Origin: Mucilaginibacter sp. KACC 22773
Lineage (GTDB): Bacteria; Bacteroidota; Bacteroidia; Sphingobacteriales; Sphingobacteriaceae
Direction of reading: 5' to 3'
DNA length: 64,000 nt
NCBI RefSeq assembly: GCF_028736215.1
Contig: NZ_CP117883.1
Coordinates: 6,696,001-6,760,000, forward strand
Of this stretch, positions 17,497-25,236 are shown piece by piece (the stretch's first letter is position 1; each line of letters opens with the position of its first letter). The notes beneath the pieces are model-generated. The model ran no database searches. It was not told the DNA's origin and saw nothing but the letters and a program-made list of their open reading frames with translations. Made by a program: the position numbers and the translations under genes.

Positions 17497-17688
17497 TTAA
17501 AACAGCAAACTGTCTTCATCCGCTTCAACAGCAGCGTTAACTCCGCGACAATCTGTTCCTTTTCCAAACTCACCGCAAAATGCTTCAACCATTTGCGTAT
17601 TAGCATAAACATCTTCAATTTTCCGTGGCTTGATCAGTTCTACACCTGATGTTTTCAAACCGGCAACTCTCGAATTTTTGTTTTCCAT
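17497..17688 (-). CDS. Third, diverged RiPP precursor peptide
   Basis: 63 residues. The N-terminal 15 residues (MENKNSRVAG...) differ from the other two precursors, but from ELIKPRK onward the peptides align without gaps: EDVYANTQ, Cys38, FGKGTDCRGVNAA (Cys47, Arg48) and the tail DEDSLLF. Differences inside the core-like part are few: Arg36 of the others is Gly39 here, and Ser40 is Lys43. Thus the only arginine shared by all three after EDVY is the one in DCRG, which singles it out as the candidate arginase target. It is the first gene of the minus-strand unit, about 300 bp downstream of operator site B, and has no maturase gene directly attached. Confidence 0.86.
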   Translation of the reverse strand: MENKNSRVAGLKTSGVELIKPRKIEDVYANTQMVEAFCGEFGKGTDCRGVNAAVEADEDSLLF

Positions 17689-18458
17689 TATTACTTAATT
17701 AAATTGGTTAATATATTATATATGTAAATTTCGATTTCGGCACTATTTTGCATTATGCCTGGTTTACATTTGTTATTGGCCCCTGCGTGAGTCACGATTG
17801 TTTTAATTGTAATCACTATATAAACAACCATCTAAATCTGTCCGCAGCCCAATCAGCCATTGCAGAATGTTACCAGCATAAATGTTTATTATTGAAATGT
17901 TTTAAAAATTGAAAAGCTGAGACTTCTTCTCAACTCCGTTGCGGACTGCTTAAAATAAAGTTAAGGGGATGCATTGTCCCATTAACATTTATTACACAAA
18001 CTAACCTTTGATTTACACCAACAGTTATCCTGATCGGGAGCTTCAATGACCATATTCATTAAAAAATTTTACATTGAAAACCAGGGCAGATTTAATTATC
18101 TAAAATGTTGCTGGTTGTGACCGGGCAGTATCTTACGGGATCGAAAATATGCAGGTGCATTGGCGATCTTATCGGTTAACTTAAAAAGAGTCATAAACTA
18201 ATTGGCTAACAAGCACTCGTCAGGCAGCTCATCCGCCCAAATTCGCCCTATCGGCTATGCGCAAATAGCCTTAGAAAAATAATTGATGAAGTAAAAGACA
18301 ACTTTAACTTGATCGCCTTAGGTACTGTCATTGTTGAGTTATTTTTTCAGTAATCTCCTGAGTGGCAGGGAACTTTTCAACCTGGACTAATCAATAGATC
18401 AGGTATTGCGACAGCCGCGCGCTATCGTCACCATATTTTACAATCGACACGCGCTACA
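17689..18458. other. Intergenic region upstream of the RiPP operon
   Basis: About 770 bp without a convincing gene. It holds operator-like site B (17987-18023) and an AT-rich stretch next to the precursor start (17697-17740). Short open frames around 18040-18120 and 18270-18350 are under 30 codons, and no family is recognised. The distance from site B to the precursor start (about 300 bp) leaves room for a long leader or an unrecognised small RNA. Confidence 0.6.
17987..18023 (-). promoter_or_regulatory. Conserved tandem half-site operator (site B)
   Basis: ATTTATTACACAA, 13 variable bases, then TTACACCAACA on the plus strand: identical in all 24 fixed bases to site A (11784-11820). The half-sites start at 17992 and 18013, 21 bp apart. 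It is upstream of the third precursor gene and about 440 bp from the LytTR regulator gene's 3' end. The 13 bp spacer differs from that of site A, which argues for selection on the half-sites rather than for a recent duplication. Confidence 0.65.
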
Positions 18459-19181
18459 TTACCTTTTGCTCTTGAGCATAATCATACCGATTATATCTTT
18501 GAATTTATCTTTGTAAGTATGTCCAAGGGGCAATTGGATTTTACTGTTAACGGTAATCATATTCCCTTCAATACTTTGGATCATCGACTTATTAACTATA
18601 AATGATTTATGAATTCTTATAAATTGAACTTGGGGTAAAGCCATCTCAATTTCAGACATCGTAAGATAAGTTATATGTTTCTCTTCACTTGTTAAATGGA
18701 CGATTACATAGTTTTTCAACCCCTCAATGTAAACTATTTGGTTTAAGTGAACCTGTATCACCTTCCCCCGGGTTCCCGGACTTATAAACAAAGAGTCCGA
18801 ACTTCGATAGGTGTCTTTCAATAGCGCCCCTTTGACTGTCTCGACTTTCTGAATCGCCTTAAGAAATCTTGGCAGAGAAATCGGTTTTAAGAGAAAGTCT
18901 ACAACATTAAGTTCAAAAGCATCTACAGCATATTTATGATGGGCTGAAATAAAAATGACGGCGATTTCAGACGGTATCAACTTTGTCAGTTCAAGACCGG
19001 AAACGTCAGGCATATCAATGTCTATAAAAACCAAATCTACATCATCTCTACTGTTTATTTCCGATTGTCCGCGAACCGGGTTTGTTGAACTGCCCGCAAA
19101 CTGCAGCTTATCAGATTTTAAAATATATCCTTTAATCGTATCTATTGAATGTAATTCATCATCGATAATGTAACAATTCAT
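18459..19181 (-). CDS. LytTR-family response regulator
   Basis: 240 residues: an N-terminal receiver domain with the acidic pair Asp7-Asp8, the phospho-acceptor Asp54 (VFIDIDMPD) and the conserved Lys in FLLKPI near 107, then a C-terminal LytTR DNA-binding domain (about 135-235, with YIEGLKNYVIVHL and FIRIHKSFIVN typical of it). Such regulators bind pairs of direct half-sites about 21 bp apart. The gene begins 1 bp after the sensor kinase gene. It lies between the radical SAM locus and the lanthipeptide cluster, and sites with this geometry precede both, so it is the prime candidate regulator. That link is inference. Confidence 0.94.
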   Translation of the reverse strand: MNCYIIDDELHSIDTIKGYILKSDKLQFAGSSTNPVRGQSEINSRDDVDLVFIDIDMPDVSGLELTKLIPSEIAVIFISAHHKYAVDAFELNVVDFLLKPISLPRFLKAIQKVETVKGALLKDTYRSSDSLFISPGTRGKVIQVHLNQIVYIEGLKNYVIVHLTSEEKHITYLTMSEIEMALPQVQFIRIHKSFIVNKSMIQSIEGNMITVNSKIQLPLGHTYKDKFKDIIGMIMLKSKR

Positions 19182-19182
19182 A

Positions 19183-20250
19183 TTATAACAAATTAATGTA
19201 AAGCCTTAACGAATAGTCCTCAAGGGCCTGCTCGATCTCTAAGGTGTAATTATTCATGTAATGTAAATCAAGCCGCCTACGAATGTTTTTCATACCTATT
19301 CCAAAACCTTTTAAATAATTACCGGATCGTTTTCTATTCGTAATCAACAGCTGCAATTGACCATTTTCTACGCCGATATCAATCTTGGCCGGATATTCCT
19401 TTCTTCTTAACTCTCCATATTTAAAGACATTTTCTATTAACGTAATAATGATTAAAGGAATTATCCGCGCTTCGGAAACTTCTCCGGTTACCGACAAATG
19501 AATATTCAATTCTTTATTAAAACGCTCCTGATTCAAAAAAACATAATTTTCAATATACGTTAATTCAATTTCCAGATCTATCTTTCCATCGGGACCTGGT
19601 TCTTCTATTGCAAAACGCATTACATCGGATAACATCAGCAGACGTTCTCCCGCCTCTTCGGAAAGCCTCGCGACATCGTTGTGAATCAGGCTGAGCGTAT
19701 TAAAGATAAAATGAGGGTTGATTTGAACCTTTAAAAAAGCAATATCTGAAAACAGTTTTTCATTTTCGAGCTCTTTCAAAGCTATTTGGTTTTGCAATTT
19801 TCCGATCTCAAGTTCCGTCACTCTGTTTTTATATCTGATAGACGATACAAAAAAACCGTACGCCGAGCCCAGACCCATAAAATAAAAACCGCGCCAGACC
19901 CCCTCTCTGAAAAAAACGCCAACTTTACTGGGAGCACTCTGATACAAACCAATTTTATAATAGCATATTGAAATTATATATTTTATAAATAAATACGACA
20001 GTAACTCGGCCGCAAAGACTAATAACCACAAAATATATTTTAACCTACCTGAAAAACTGAAACTTATTAGGCATTGGGCATGTATGTAAAACAGTGTTAT
20101 ATTAAGGGTATAGTAGGTAATATAGTCAAGTACAGAAGAAAACGTACCGCTGTAAGAACGCGAAATTATTATCTCATAGGCAATAAATATCATCCAAAAA
20201 ATAAAATGATTCTTGATTGGAAAATTTCCAGGTTGAGGTTTTAACTCCAT
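19183..20250 (-). CDS. LytS-like sensor histidine kinase
   Basis: 355 residues. Residues 15-140 contain about four membrane spans and little extracytoplasmic sequence. A coiled-coil-like linker (about 143-170) leads to the His_kinase domain with phospho-acceptor His180 in INPHFIFNTLS. A divergent HATPase domain follows, with LIENVFKYG near 265-275 and GIGMKNIRRRL near 315-325. This architecture is standard for Bacteroidota LytS-type kinases paired with LytTR regulators. With so little outside sequence it may sense a membrane signal, perhaps the peptide product itself. Operator-like site C lies 27-64 bp upstream of its start, so it may be autoregulated. Confidence 0.93.
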   Translation of the reverse strand: MELKPQPGNFPIKNHFIFWMIFIAYEIIISRSYSGTFSSVLDYITYYTLNITLFYIHAQCLISFSFSGRLKYILWLLVFAAELLSYLFIKYIISICYYKIGLYQSAPSKVGVFFREGVWRGFYFMGLGSAYGFFVSSIRYKNRVTELEIGKLQNQIALKELENEKLFSDIAFLKVQINPHFIFNTLSLIHNDVARLSEEAGERLLMLSDVMRFAIEEPGPDGKIDLEIELTYIENYVFLNQERFNKELNIHLSVTGEVSEARIIPLIIITLIENVFKYGELRRKEYPAKIDIGVENGQLQLLITNRKRSGNYLKGFGIGMKNIRRRLDLHYMNNYTLEIEQALEDYSLRLYINLL

Positions 20251-20276
20251 TTCAATTCAAATATAATCAAATGTAG

Positions 20277-20314
20277 TGTTGGTATTGCCTAAATTGCCTT
20301 TCGTGTAATTATTT
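20277..20314 (+). promoter_or_regulatory. Operator-like site C between kinase and lanthipeptide precursor genes
   Basis: On the plus strand: TGTTGGTATTG (20277-20287), 13 bases, then TCGTGTAATTATTT (20301-20314). Its reverse complement matches sites A and B with the same spacing: TTACACGA and 8 of 11 bases of TTACACCAACA, half-sites 21 bp apart. It is inverted relative to A and B, but the genes it faces are too, so the orientation to the gene is conserved. A TAnnTTTG-like box (TATTTTTG, 20310-20317) overlaps its end, making the exact promoter uncertain. It could also control the divergent kinase gene. Confidence 0.55.
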
Positions 20315-20361
20315 TTGAAGTTAAATATCTATTTTTTACAATTGGATTATAACCATCAAAA

Positions 20362-20508
20362 ATGAAAACAAAACCCAAAAAACTCACATTTCCAAAGTAT
20401 AAATCCTTGTACAAATACCATGATAATCAGAATGGAAGATTTCCTACCGAAACTGATCCAACCACAGTAACGATAGTAACAACTACTCATATATCATTTA
20501 ATAAATAA
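20362..20508 (+). CDS. Candidate Cys-free, Thr-rich RiPP precursor peptide
   Basis: A 48 residue open frame from ATG at 20362 to TAA at 20506-20508, found by reading the gap before the lanthipeptide precursor. The N-terminal half is basic (MKTKPKKLTFPKYKSLYKYH); the C-terminal half, from about residue 29, is TETDPTTVTIVTTTHISFNK, with eight Thr and one Ser in twenty residues and no Cys. This is the composition expected of a LanB substrate that could be dehydrated at many positions but could not form lanthionine with its own cysteines. It is first in the plus-strand unit and follows operator-like site C. It may be a true second substrate, or a spurious ORF; conservation in relatives would decide. 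Confidence 0.6.
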   Translation: MKTKPKKLTFPKYKSLYKYHDNQNGRFPTETDPTTVTIVTTTHISFNK

Positions 20509-20575
20509 GCTGTTCAGTAACGCCCGTAAAAAAATAAACCGATATTATAATTTCACATTTATACAGACCAGAAAT

Positions 20576-20785
20576 ATGAAAAAGCTAAAATTAAACAAAA
20601 TCGGACTTGATAGGCAAGTGATCGCTTCGCTCAATGCCAGACAATTGAGAAACACCATCCCTACATCATCTACGCAAACCGACAGCTGTTTTCCGGGGAC
20701 ATGTCATATTGCTACTTGTTGCAATAACAGCATTTTATTCCCCAAAAATGATGTAATCACGTTTCCAAAGGAAAACCGGCTGTGA
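20576..20785 (+). CDS. Class I lanthipeptide-type precursor peptide
   Basis: 69 residues. The start MKKLKLNKIGLD and IASLNARQLRN match the leader style of Bacteroidota class I lanthipeptide/natural-product precursors (KKLxLxK, IAxLN). The core from about residue 27 contains Ser31, Ser32, Thr33, Thr35, Ser37, Thr42 and Thr47 as dehydration candidates and Cys38, Cys43, Cys48 and Cys49 as ring partners (SCFPGTCHIATCCNN). A hydrophobic/basic tail (SILFPKNDVITFPKENRL) follows. There is no Gly-Gly cleavage site. It lies just ahead of the LanC-like and LanB genes on the same strand. The identification as precursor is firm; ring pattern and final cleavage site are unknown. Confidence 0.88.
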   Translation: MKKLKLNKIGLDRQVIASLNARQLRNTIPTSSTQTDSCFPGTCHIATCCNNSILFPKNDVITFPKENRL

Positions 20786-20887
20786 GAATGCCAATTTTTA
20801 GACAATCCAAAATGACTGTTAAGTTCTGACGTTATTTGGTATTGTTTTAAACATTTTTTTTCTGTTAAAGCGACTCCATCACAGGCC

Positions 20888-22090
20888 ATGCGATCTAACG
20901 ATTCTGATGATTTGCTAATAAACGACCAGATTCATATGATCCGGGAAAGGCTACAATCTCCTGAACTGATTTCATCAATTGGCCTGGCAACCCTTGAAAC
21001 CGGTTTGTTGGGATTGTCTCTCTTTTATAGCTATTACGCCTTATACACCAATAATAAAGCTTACAGATCAAGTGCGGAGCATTTTCTCTGGGATGGCCTG
21101 CGGCGTTTAGATATCTACAATTTTAAGCCAACTCATAAAGTAGATTCTATTGATGTTCAATTGTCCGGCTTAGGTAGATTTATCGAATTCAATAAGAAGA
21201 ACGTCTTTTTTACGATAGACGCAGATGATTATTTTGCAGATCTCGACGTAGTAATGTCAGAACTAATCATCCATCAAATTAACCGCTCTGACTTCGATAC
21301 TTCAAGTGGGGCGCTTGCTGCAGGGAATTATTTTTTATCAAGAACCGAGCAACAGGGTTTGGTTGAGCGCAATTTAATAAACTGTATAAAAGAATGTTAC
21401 AATCGAGCACACCGGGATCCCGACGGGGATTTTTATTGGCCCGCCCCACAGTTGGAAAATAAAGTATATCTGGGCATTTCACACGGATCCGCATCTATTA
21501 TAAATTTCCTGGCTAATGTTTATGAAAAAGGAATCGAGCAAAACTTATGCCTTCTTATAATCCGAAGCGCGGCGAAATTTCTTATTAAACAAAAAAGAGA
21601 CCAGATCAATGGCTTGTTTCCGAATTACATTGGTGAGGACCTTTTTCAAACCCAATTTTCTCAATGTTACGGAGACCTTGGTATTGGCTATGCGTTGTAC
21701 AAGGCCGCGTTGTTGCTGGATGATCCAATTTTAAAAAACAAGTCATCAGAGATTCTTGAAACATGCCTGCATCGCTCAAAAGAGGATAATCTTACCTGGG
21801 ATGCCAGTTTAACCTATGGAGCAGCCGGTTTGGGCCTCGCATTTAATAAGATAGCTGCAATTACTAATGATGCCAGATACAAATACCGATCCACTTACTG
21901 GCACAGGCAAACGGCAGGCTATGCAGGCTGTAAAAATAAGTTCGGTGGATTTTTAAGCATGGTAGCCAAACCGGAGGAGTATAATTGGAATACATGTTTT
22001 AGTTTGGGAATAATAGGTATTGGAATTGCTCATATGTTGCACTTAAAACCATCCCTGCCTCCAATTGACGAATTATTATACATTTCCTAA
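20888..22090 (+). CDS. LanC-like protein lacking part of the zinc site
   Basis: 400 residues with the alpha-barrel repeats of the LanC family: ISHGSASIINF near 197-206, SQCYGDLGIGYAL near 258-270 and LTYGAAGLGLAF near 308-319. In cyclases such as NisC the zinc is held by Cys (in CYG) and by a Cys-His pair (in CHG). Here Cys260 is kept, but the Cys-His pair is Thr309-Tyr310. This change would remove two of three zinc ligands. The protein may therefore be a non-catalytic partner, a cyclase with different chemistry, or a decayed enzyme. It is followed 50 bp later by the LanB gene. The start ATG was taken at 20888; no closer start fits the family's length. Confidence 0.88.
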   Translation: MRSNDSDDLLINDQIHMIRERLQSPELISSIGLATLETGLLGLSLFYSYYALYTNNKAYRSSAEHFLWDGLRRLDIYNFKPTHKVDSIDVQLSGLGRFIEFNKKNVFFTIDADDYFADLDVVMSELIIHQINRSDFDTSSGALAAGNYFLSRTEQQGLVERNLINCIKECYNRAHRDPDGDFYWPAPQLENKVYLGISHGSASIINFLANVYEKGIEQNLCLLIIRSAAKFLIKQKRDQINGLFPNYIGEDLFQTQFSQCYGDLGIGYALYKAALLLDDPILKNKSSEILETCLHRSKEDNLTWDASLTYGAAGLGLAFNKIAAITNDARYKYRSTYWHRQTAGYAGCKNKFGGFLSMVAKPEEYNWNTCFSLGIIGIGIAHMLHLKPSLPPIDELLYIS

Positions 22091-22140
22091 ACCATCAAAA
22101 CGTCCCCCTGCTAATGTCGATGATTTAATTTAAACTGTCT

Positions 22141-25100
22141 ATGTTAAGAAATTTCGGTCAGATAGTTATCCGCGTTCCTTTCTACGATTCTGAAGCCTAC
22201 AATAATGTTCCTGATCCTCTTCCTGCAAGTTTTGAAGAAGGAATTTATTGGGCCTCGCCTCAGCTATATGCCGCTCTGCTCAAATCCCGGGAAATAACTA
22301 CCCAAGAAGATAAAAAACTAAAAGAAAGTATTACTAAATACTGGCTACGGAGTTGCACACGAGCAACGCCTTTCGGTGTATTCGCAGGAATTGCATTGTT
22401 GGAGTTAAAGCCGGAGCCTACTGCTATAAAGCTATCTTGCCCGCAAAATCATCTTAAGAAAATACGGGTAGATATAACATTCATAAATGAGCTGGTTCAA
22501 CATTTACAAAGTATCCCGGAAATTTTACCCATTTTAAAATTTCGGCTTAACGATTCTTTATATAGCCTACCTGGTGTTGTACGATACATTGAATACCTGG
22601 ACAAAGGCGACACCAGAGAATTTAAGCTCTCTTCAATAGCAAAATCGGCGTTACTGAATTCGATATTCCGTTTTATGAAACCGGGCCGAACACTAAAACA
22701 GCTCACCGAATACTTAAATATCCATACCGACGCCAACCAGAATGAAGTTAACAATTATATAAATGAGCTGATACGGGCCAGGTTGCTTATTTGTGAGCTT
22801 GAGCCGCGAATGACAGATACCGATCCACTAGATTCACTTCTGGTAAAATTAAAAGAGCATGACTCTAATCAACAGATCAACACGCTCATCTCTAATTTAA
22901 CAGGGGTATCAATTGCTTTAAAGAAAAACGAGAACACAATTCCCGATTACCACAATATTGAAAAGCAATTATCTACGCTGGTCAACTCTCCATTTCGGCG
23001 TAAAAGTTTATTACATGCAGACCTGTTCTTAAAATTAGTTTCAAATACGATGAACAGGCAGTTAATTGAGGAAATAACCTCTCAAATTGATGATCTGTGC
23101 TGCCTAACTCAAAAAAACAGAAACAACTTTCTTGAGATTTTCAAAAACAAATTCAGTCAATCATATCAGGACCAATATGTCCCGCTGATGACAGCGCTTG
23201 ATATGGATTACGGTGTCGGATACAGTCAGTTCAATTTTGACTCCTATTCTGAAGAAGACCTAATTTCAGATCTAAACAGCACATCTTTTGACGGTTATAC
23301 ACAAACAGATTATTCAGCTATCAGGGATTTCTGCATCAACAAATACAGGCAATACCTGGATAATGGCCTTGATGAGATCAAAATTGAACATTCAGAACTT
23401 GAAGGACTTGAAAGAGGCCAAAACGTTTACATCCCATCAAGCATGTGTATCTTCGGAAGCCTCCTAAAATCTGAAGATGAAATCAACAAAGAAAAGTTTT
23501 CATTTGCCCTTAAAAATATTTCCGGGCCTTCCGGAGCAAACCTGCTAGGAAGGTTTGCTTATGGGGACCGAAAAATTATGGGGCTCGTCAACGATATAAT
23601 TTCAAAAGAAGAAGCAATTGACGGCGACTCAATTTACGCGGAGATCATCCATACCCCGGCAACAGGGGTAGGTAATTCTTTAATTAGGCCCAATTTAAGA
23701 AAATACAGTATTCAATATCTCGGCGGACAAGGCCCAGATACAAAGAATCAGATCACAGTTGACGATATAGTTGTAACAGTCCGAAACGATCGTGTCCTTC
23801 TTTATAGTCAAAGTCTAAAAAAACGCCTCATTCCCCGGTTAACCACGGCTCATAATTTCAACAACAAACCGCTTACTGTATATAAATTTTTATGCGACGT
23901 ACAATATCAGGACAGGGAATTGATGGCCGTTTGGGATTGGGGCGATTTGGAAAAGCTGACCTATCTTCCATCAGTGGTTTATAAGAATATCATTCTAAAA
24001 AGAGCCCGCTGGAAGATCACAGCCAAGCACCTATCCGGTCTTCCGGAGGATCATAACCGGCACTCCACTTTCCTCGAAAAATTCAGATTAAAATATAAAA
24101 TGCCTTCAAAATTATTATTAATCGAATATGAGGATGAATTACTGATTGACCTTAAAACGACTGCTGGAGTCGCCTTGTTTTTAAAAAGCTTATCCGGTAA
24201 AAAAGAAATTATTTTGGAAGAATTTATTTACCACAGCAATAAATCAATCATTTCAGACCCCAATAACAAGCATTACATAAGCGACCTTCTCATACCGGTT
24301 TACACAGAACAGCAACAAATTATACAAACCGGCGCAAAAGCACCACTAATTTCTAATAAGATCAAGCGAATGTTTCCGCCACATTCAGAATGGTTGTATT
24401 TAAAAATTTATGGGGGGGCACTTAATCTGGAACGTCTGCTAACGGATTTTGTATACCCCTTCATCACGAAAAACAAGCTGCTTTTCCAACATTTCTTTTT
24501 TGTACGGTATAAAGATGAATTTGATCACCTCAGAATAAGATTCTTCAATACACACCGGGAAACACAGGGAAAACTTTATCAGTTTTTTATGAATGGCCTG
24601 GACCTATGGATAAAGAAAAAAATCGTTTCCAGGGTCATTGTTGACAGTTACGAAAGAGAAATCGAAAGATATGGATTTGAAAAAATCATAGAAGTCGAAC
24701 ATTTCTTTTACAAAGACAGCATTGCTGTTTTAAAATTGCTAAAGCTTATTAATAAAGGCTTTATGCCTAAAACAATAGCGGCTTTGTATAGTATCGATCA
24801 ATTATTTACTGATTTTGGATTCTCATTGAAGGAAAGACACTTTTTGGTTGACAGGCTTAGGGTTGCATTCTTTCAGGAATTTGGTGGAAGTAAAATGCTG
24901 CTCAAACAGCTAAATAGCAAATACAGATTAATGCAGGAAGCTATCAATAATTATCTGGAAAATAAAAAAACTACAGACCAAGAAAAACGTCAATTGAACG
25001 AAATTATAAAGATCAGAAGCGCCGATACACGTTGGGATATAAATGAAATAACACATTTAAAAAAAACAAAAGAAACAGATTTTAATGATTTAATTTCCAG

Positions 25101-25227
25101 CTTAATCCACATGCACATCAACCGGCTATTTTGCTTTAGCCATAGAAAGCATGAATTACTGTTATATCATTTACTTGAGCGCCATTACTATTCAAAACTC
25201 ATAAGAGCATCTGTAATCGTTCAATAA
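22141..25227 (+). CDS. Full-length LanB-type lantibiotic dehydratase
   Basis: 1028 residues, the usual length of a single-chain class I dehydratase. The N-terminal glutamylation domain contains the arginine motif WLRSCTRATPFGVFAG (Arg70, Arg74, TPFG 76-79). The C-terminal ~290 residues are the glutamate-elimination (SpaB_C / thiopeptide-type) domain, recognisable from EWLYLKIYGG, FFFVRYKDEFDHLRIRFF and the following helices. LanB uses glutamyl-tRNA to activate Ser/Thr of the precursor, then eliminates to dehydroalanine/dehydrobutyrine. Unlike the split dehydratases of some Bacteroidota clusters (pinensin type), both domains are in one chain. Its substrates should be the 69 aa peptide and perhaps the 48 aa Thr-rich peptide. 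Confidence 0.95.
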   Translation: MLRNFGQIVIRVPFYDSEAYNNVPDPLPASFEEGIYWASPQLYAALLKSREITTQEDKKLKESITKYWLRSCTRATPFGVFAGIALLELKPEPTAIKLSCPQNHLKKIRVDITFINELVQHLQSIPEILPILKFRLNDSLYSLPGVVRYIEYLDKGDTREFKLSSIAKSALLNSIFRFMKPGRTLKQLTEYLNIHTDANQNEVNNYINELIRARLLICELEPRMTDTDPLDSLLVKLKEHDSNQQINTLISNLTGVSIALKKNENTIPDYHNIEKQLSTLVNSPFRRKSLLHADLFLKLVSNTMNRQLIEEITSQIDDLCCLTQKNRNNFLEIFKNKFSQSYQDQYVPLMTALDMDYGVGYSQFNFDSYSEEDLISDLNSTSFDGYTQTDYSAIRDFCINKYRQYLDNGLDEIKIEHSELEGLERGQNVYIPSSMCIFGSLLKSEDEINKEKFSFALKNISGPSGANLLGRFAYGDRKIMGLVNDIISKEEAIDGDSIYAEIIHTPATGVGNSLIRPNLRKYSIQYLGGQGPDTKNQITVDDIVVTVRNDRVLLYSQSLKKRLIPRLTTAHNFNNKPLTVYKFLCDVQYQDRELMAVWDWGDLEKLTYLPSVVYKNIILKRARWKITAKHLSGLPEDHNRHSTFLEKFRLKYKMPSKLLLIEYEDELLIDLKTTAGVALFLKSLSGKKEIILEEFIYHSNKSIISDPNNKHYISDLLIPVYTEQQQIIQTGAKAPLISNKIKRMFPPHSEWLYLKIYGGALNLERLLTDFVYPFITKNKLLFQHFFFVRYKDEFDHLRIRFFNTHRETQGKLYQFFMNGLDLWIKKKIVSRVIVDSYEREIERYGFEKIIEVEHFFYKDSIAVLKLLKLINKGFMPKTIAALYSIDQLFTDFGFSLKERHFLVDRLRVAFFQEFGGSKMLLKQLNSKYRLMQEAINNYLENKKTTDQEKRQLNEIIKIRSADTRWDINEITHLKKTKETDFNDLISSLIHMHINRLFCFSHRKHELLLYHLLERHYYSKLIRASVIVQ

Positions 25228-25236
25228 GTTAAAAAA

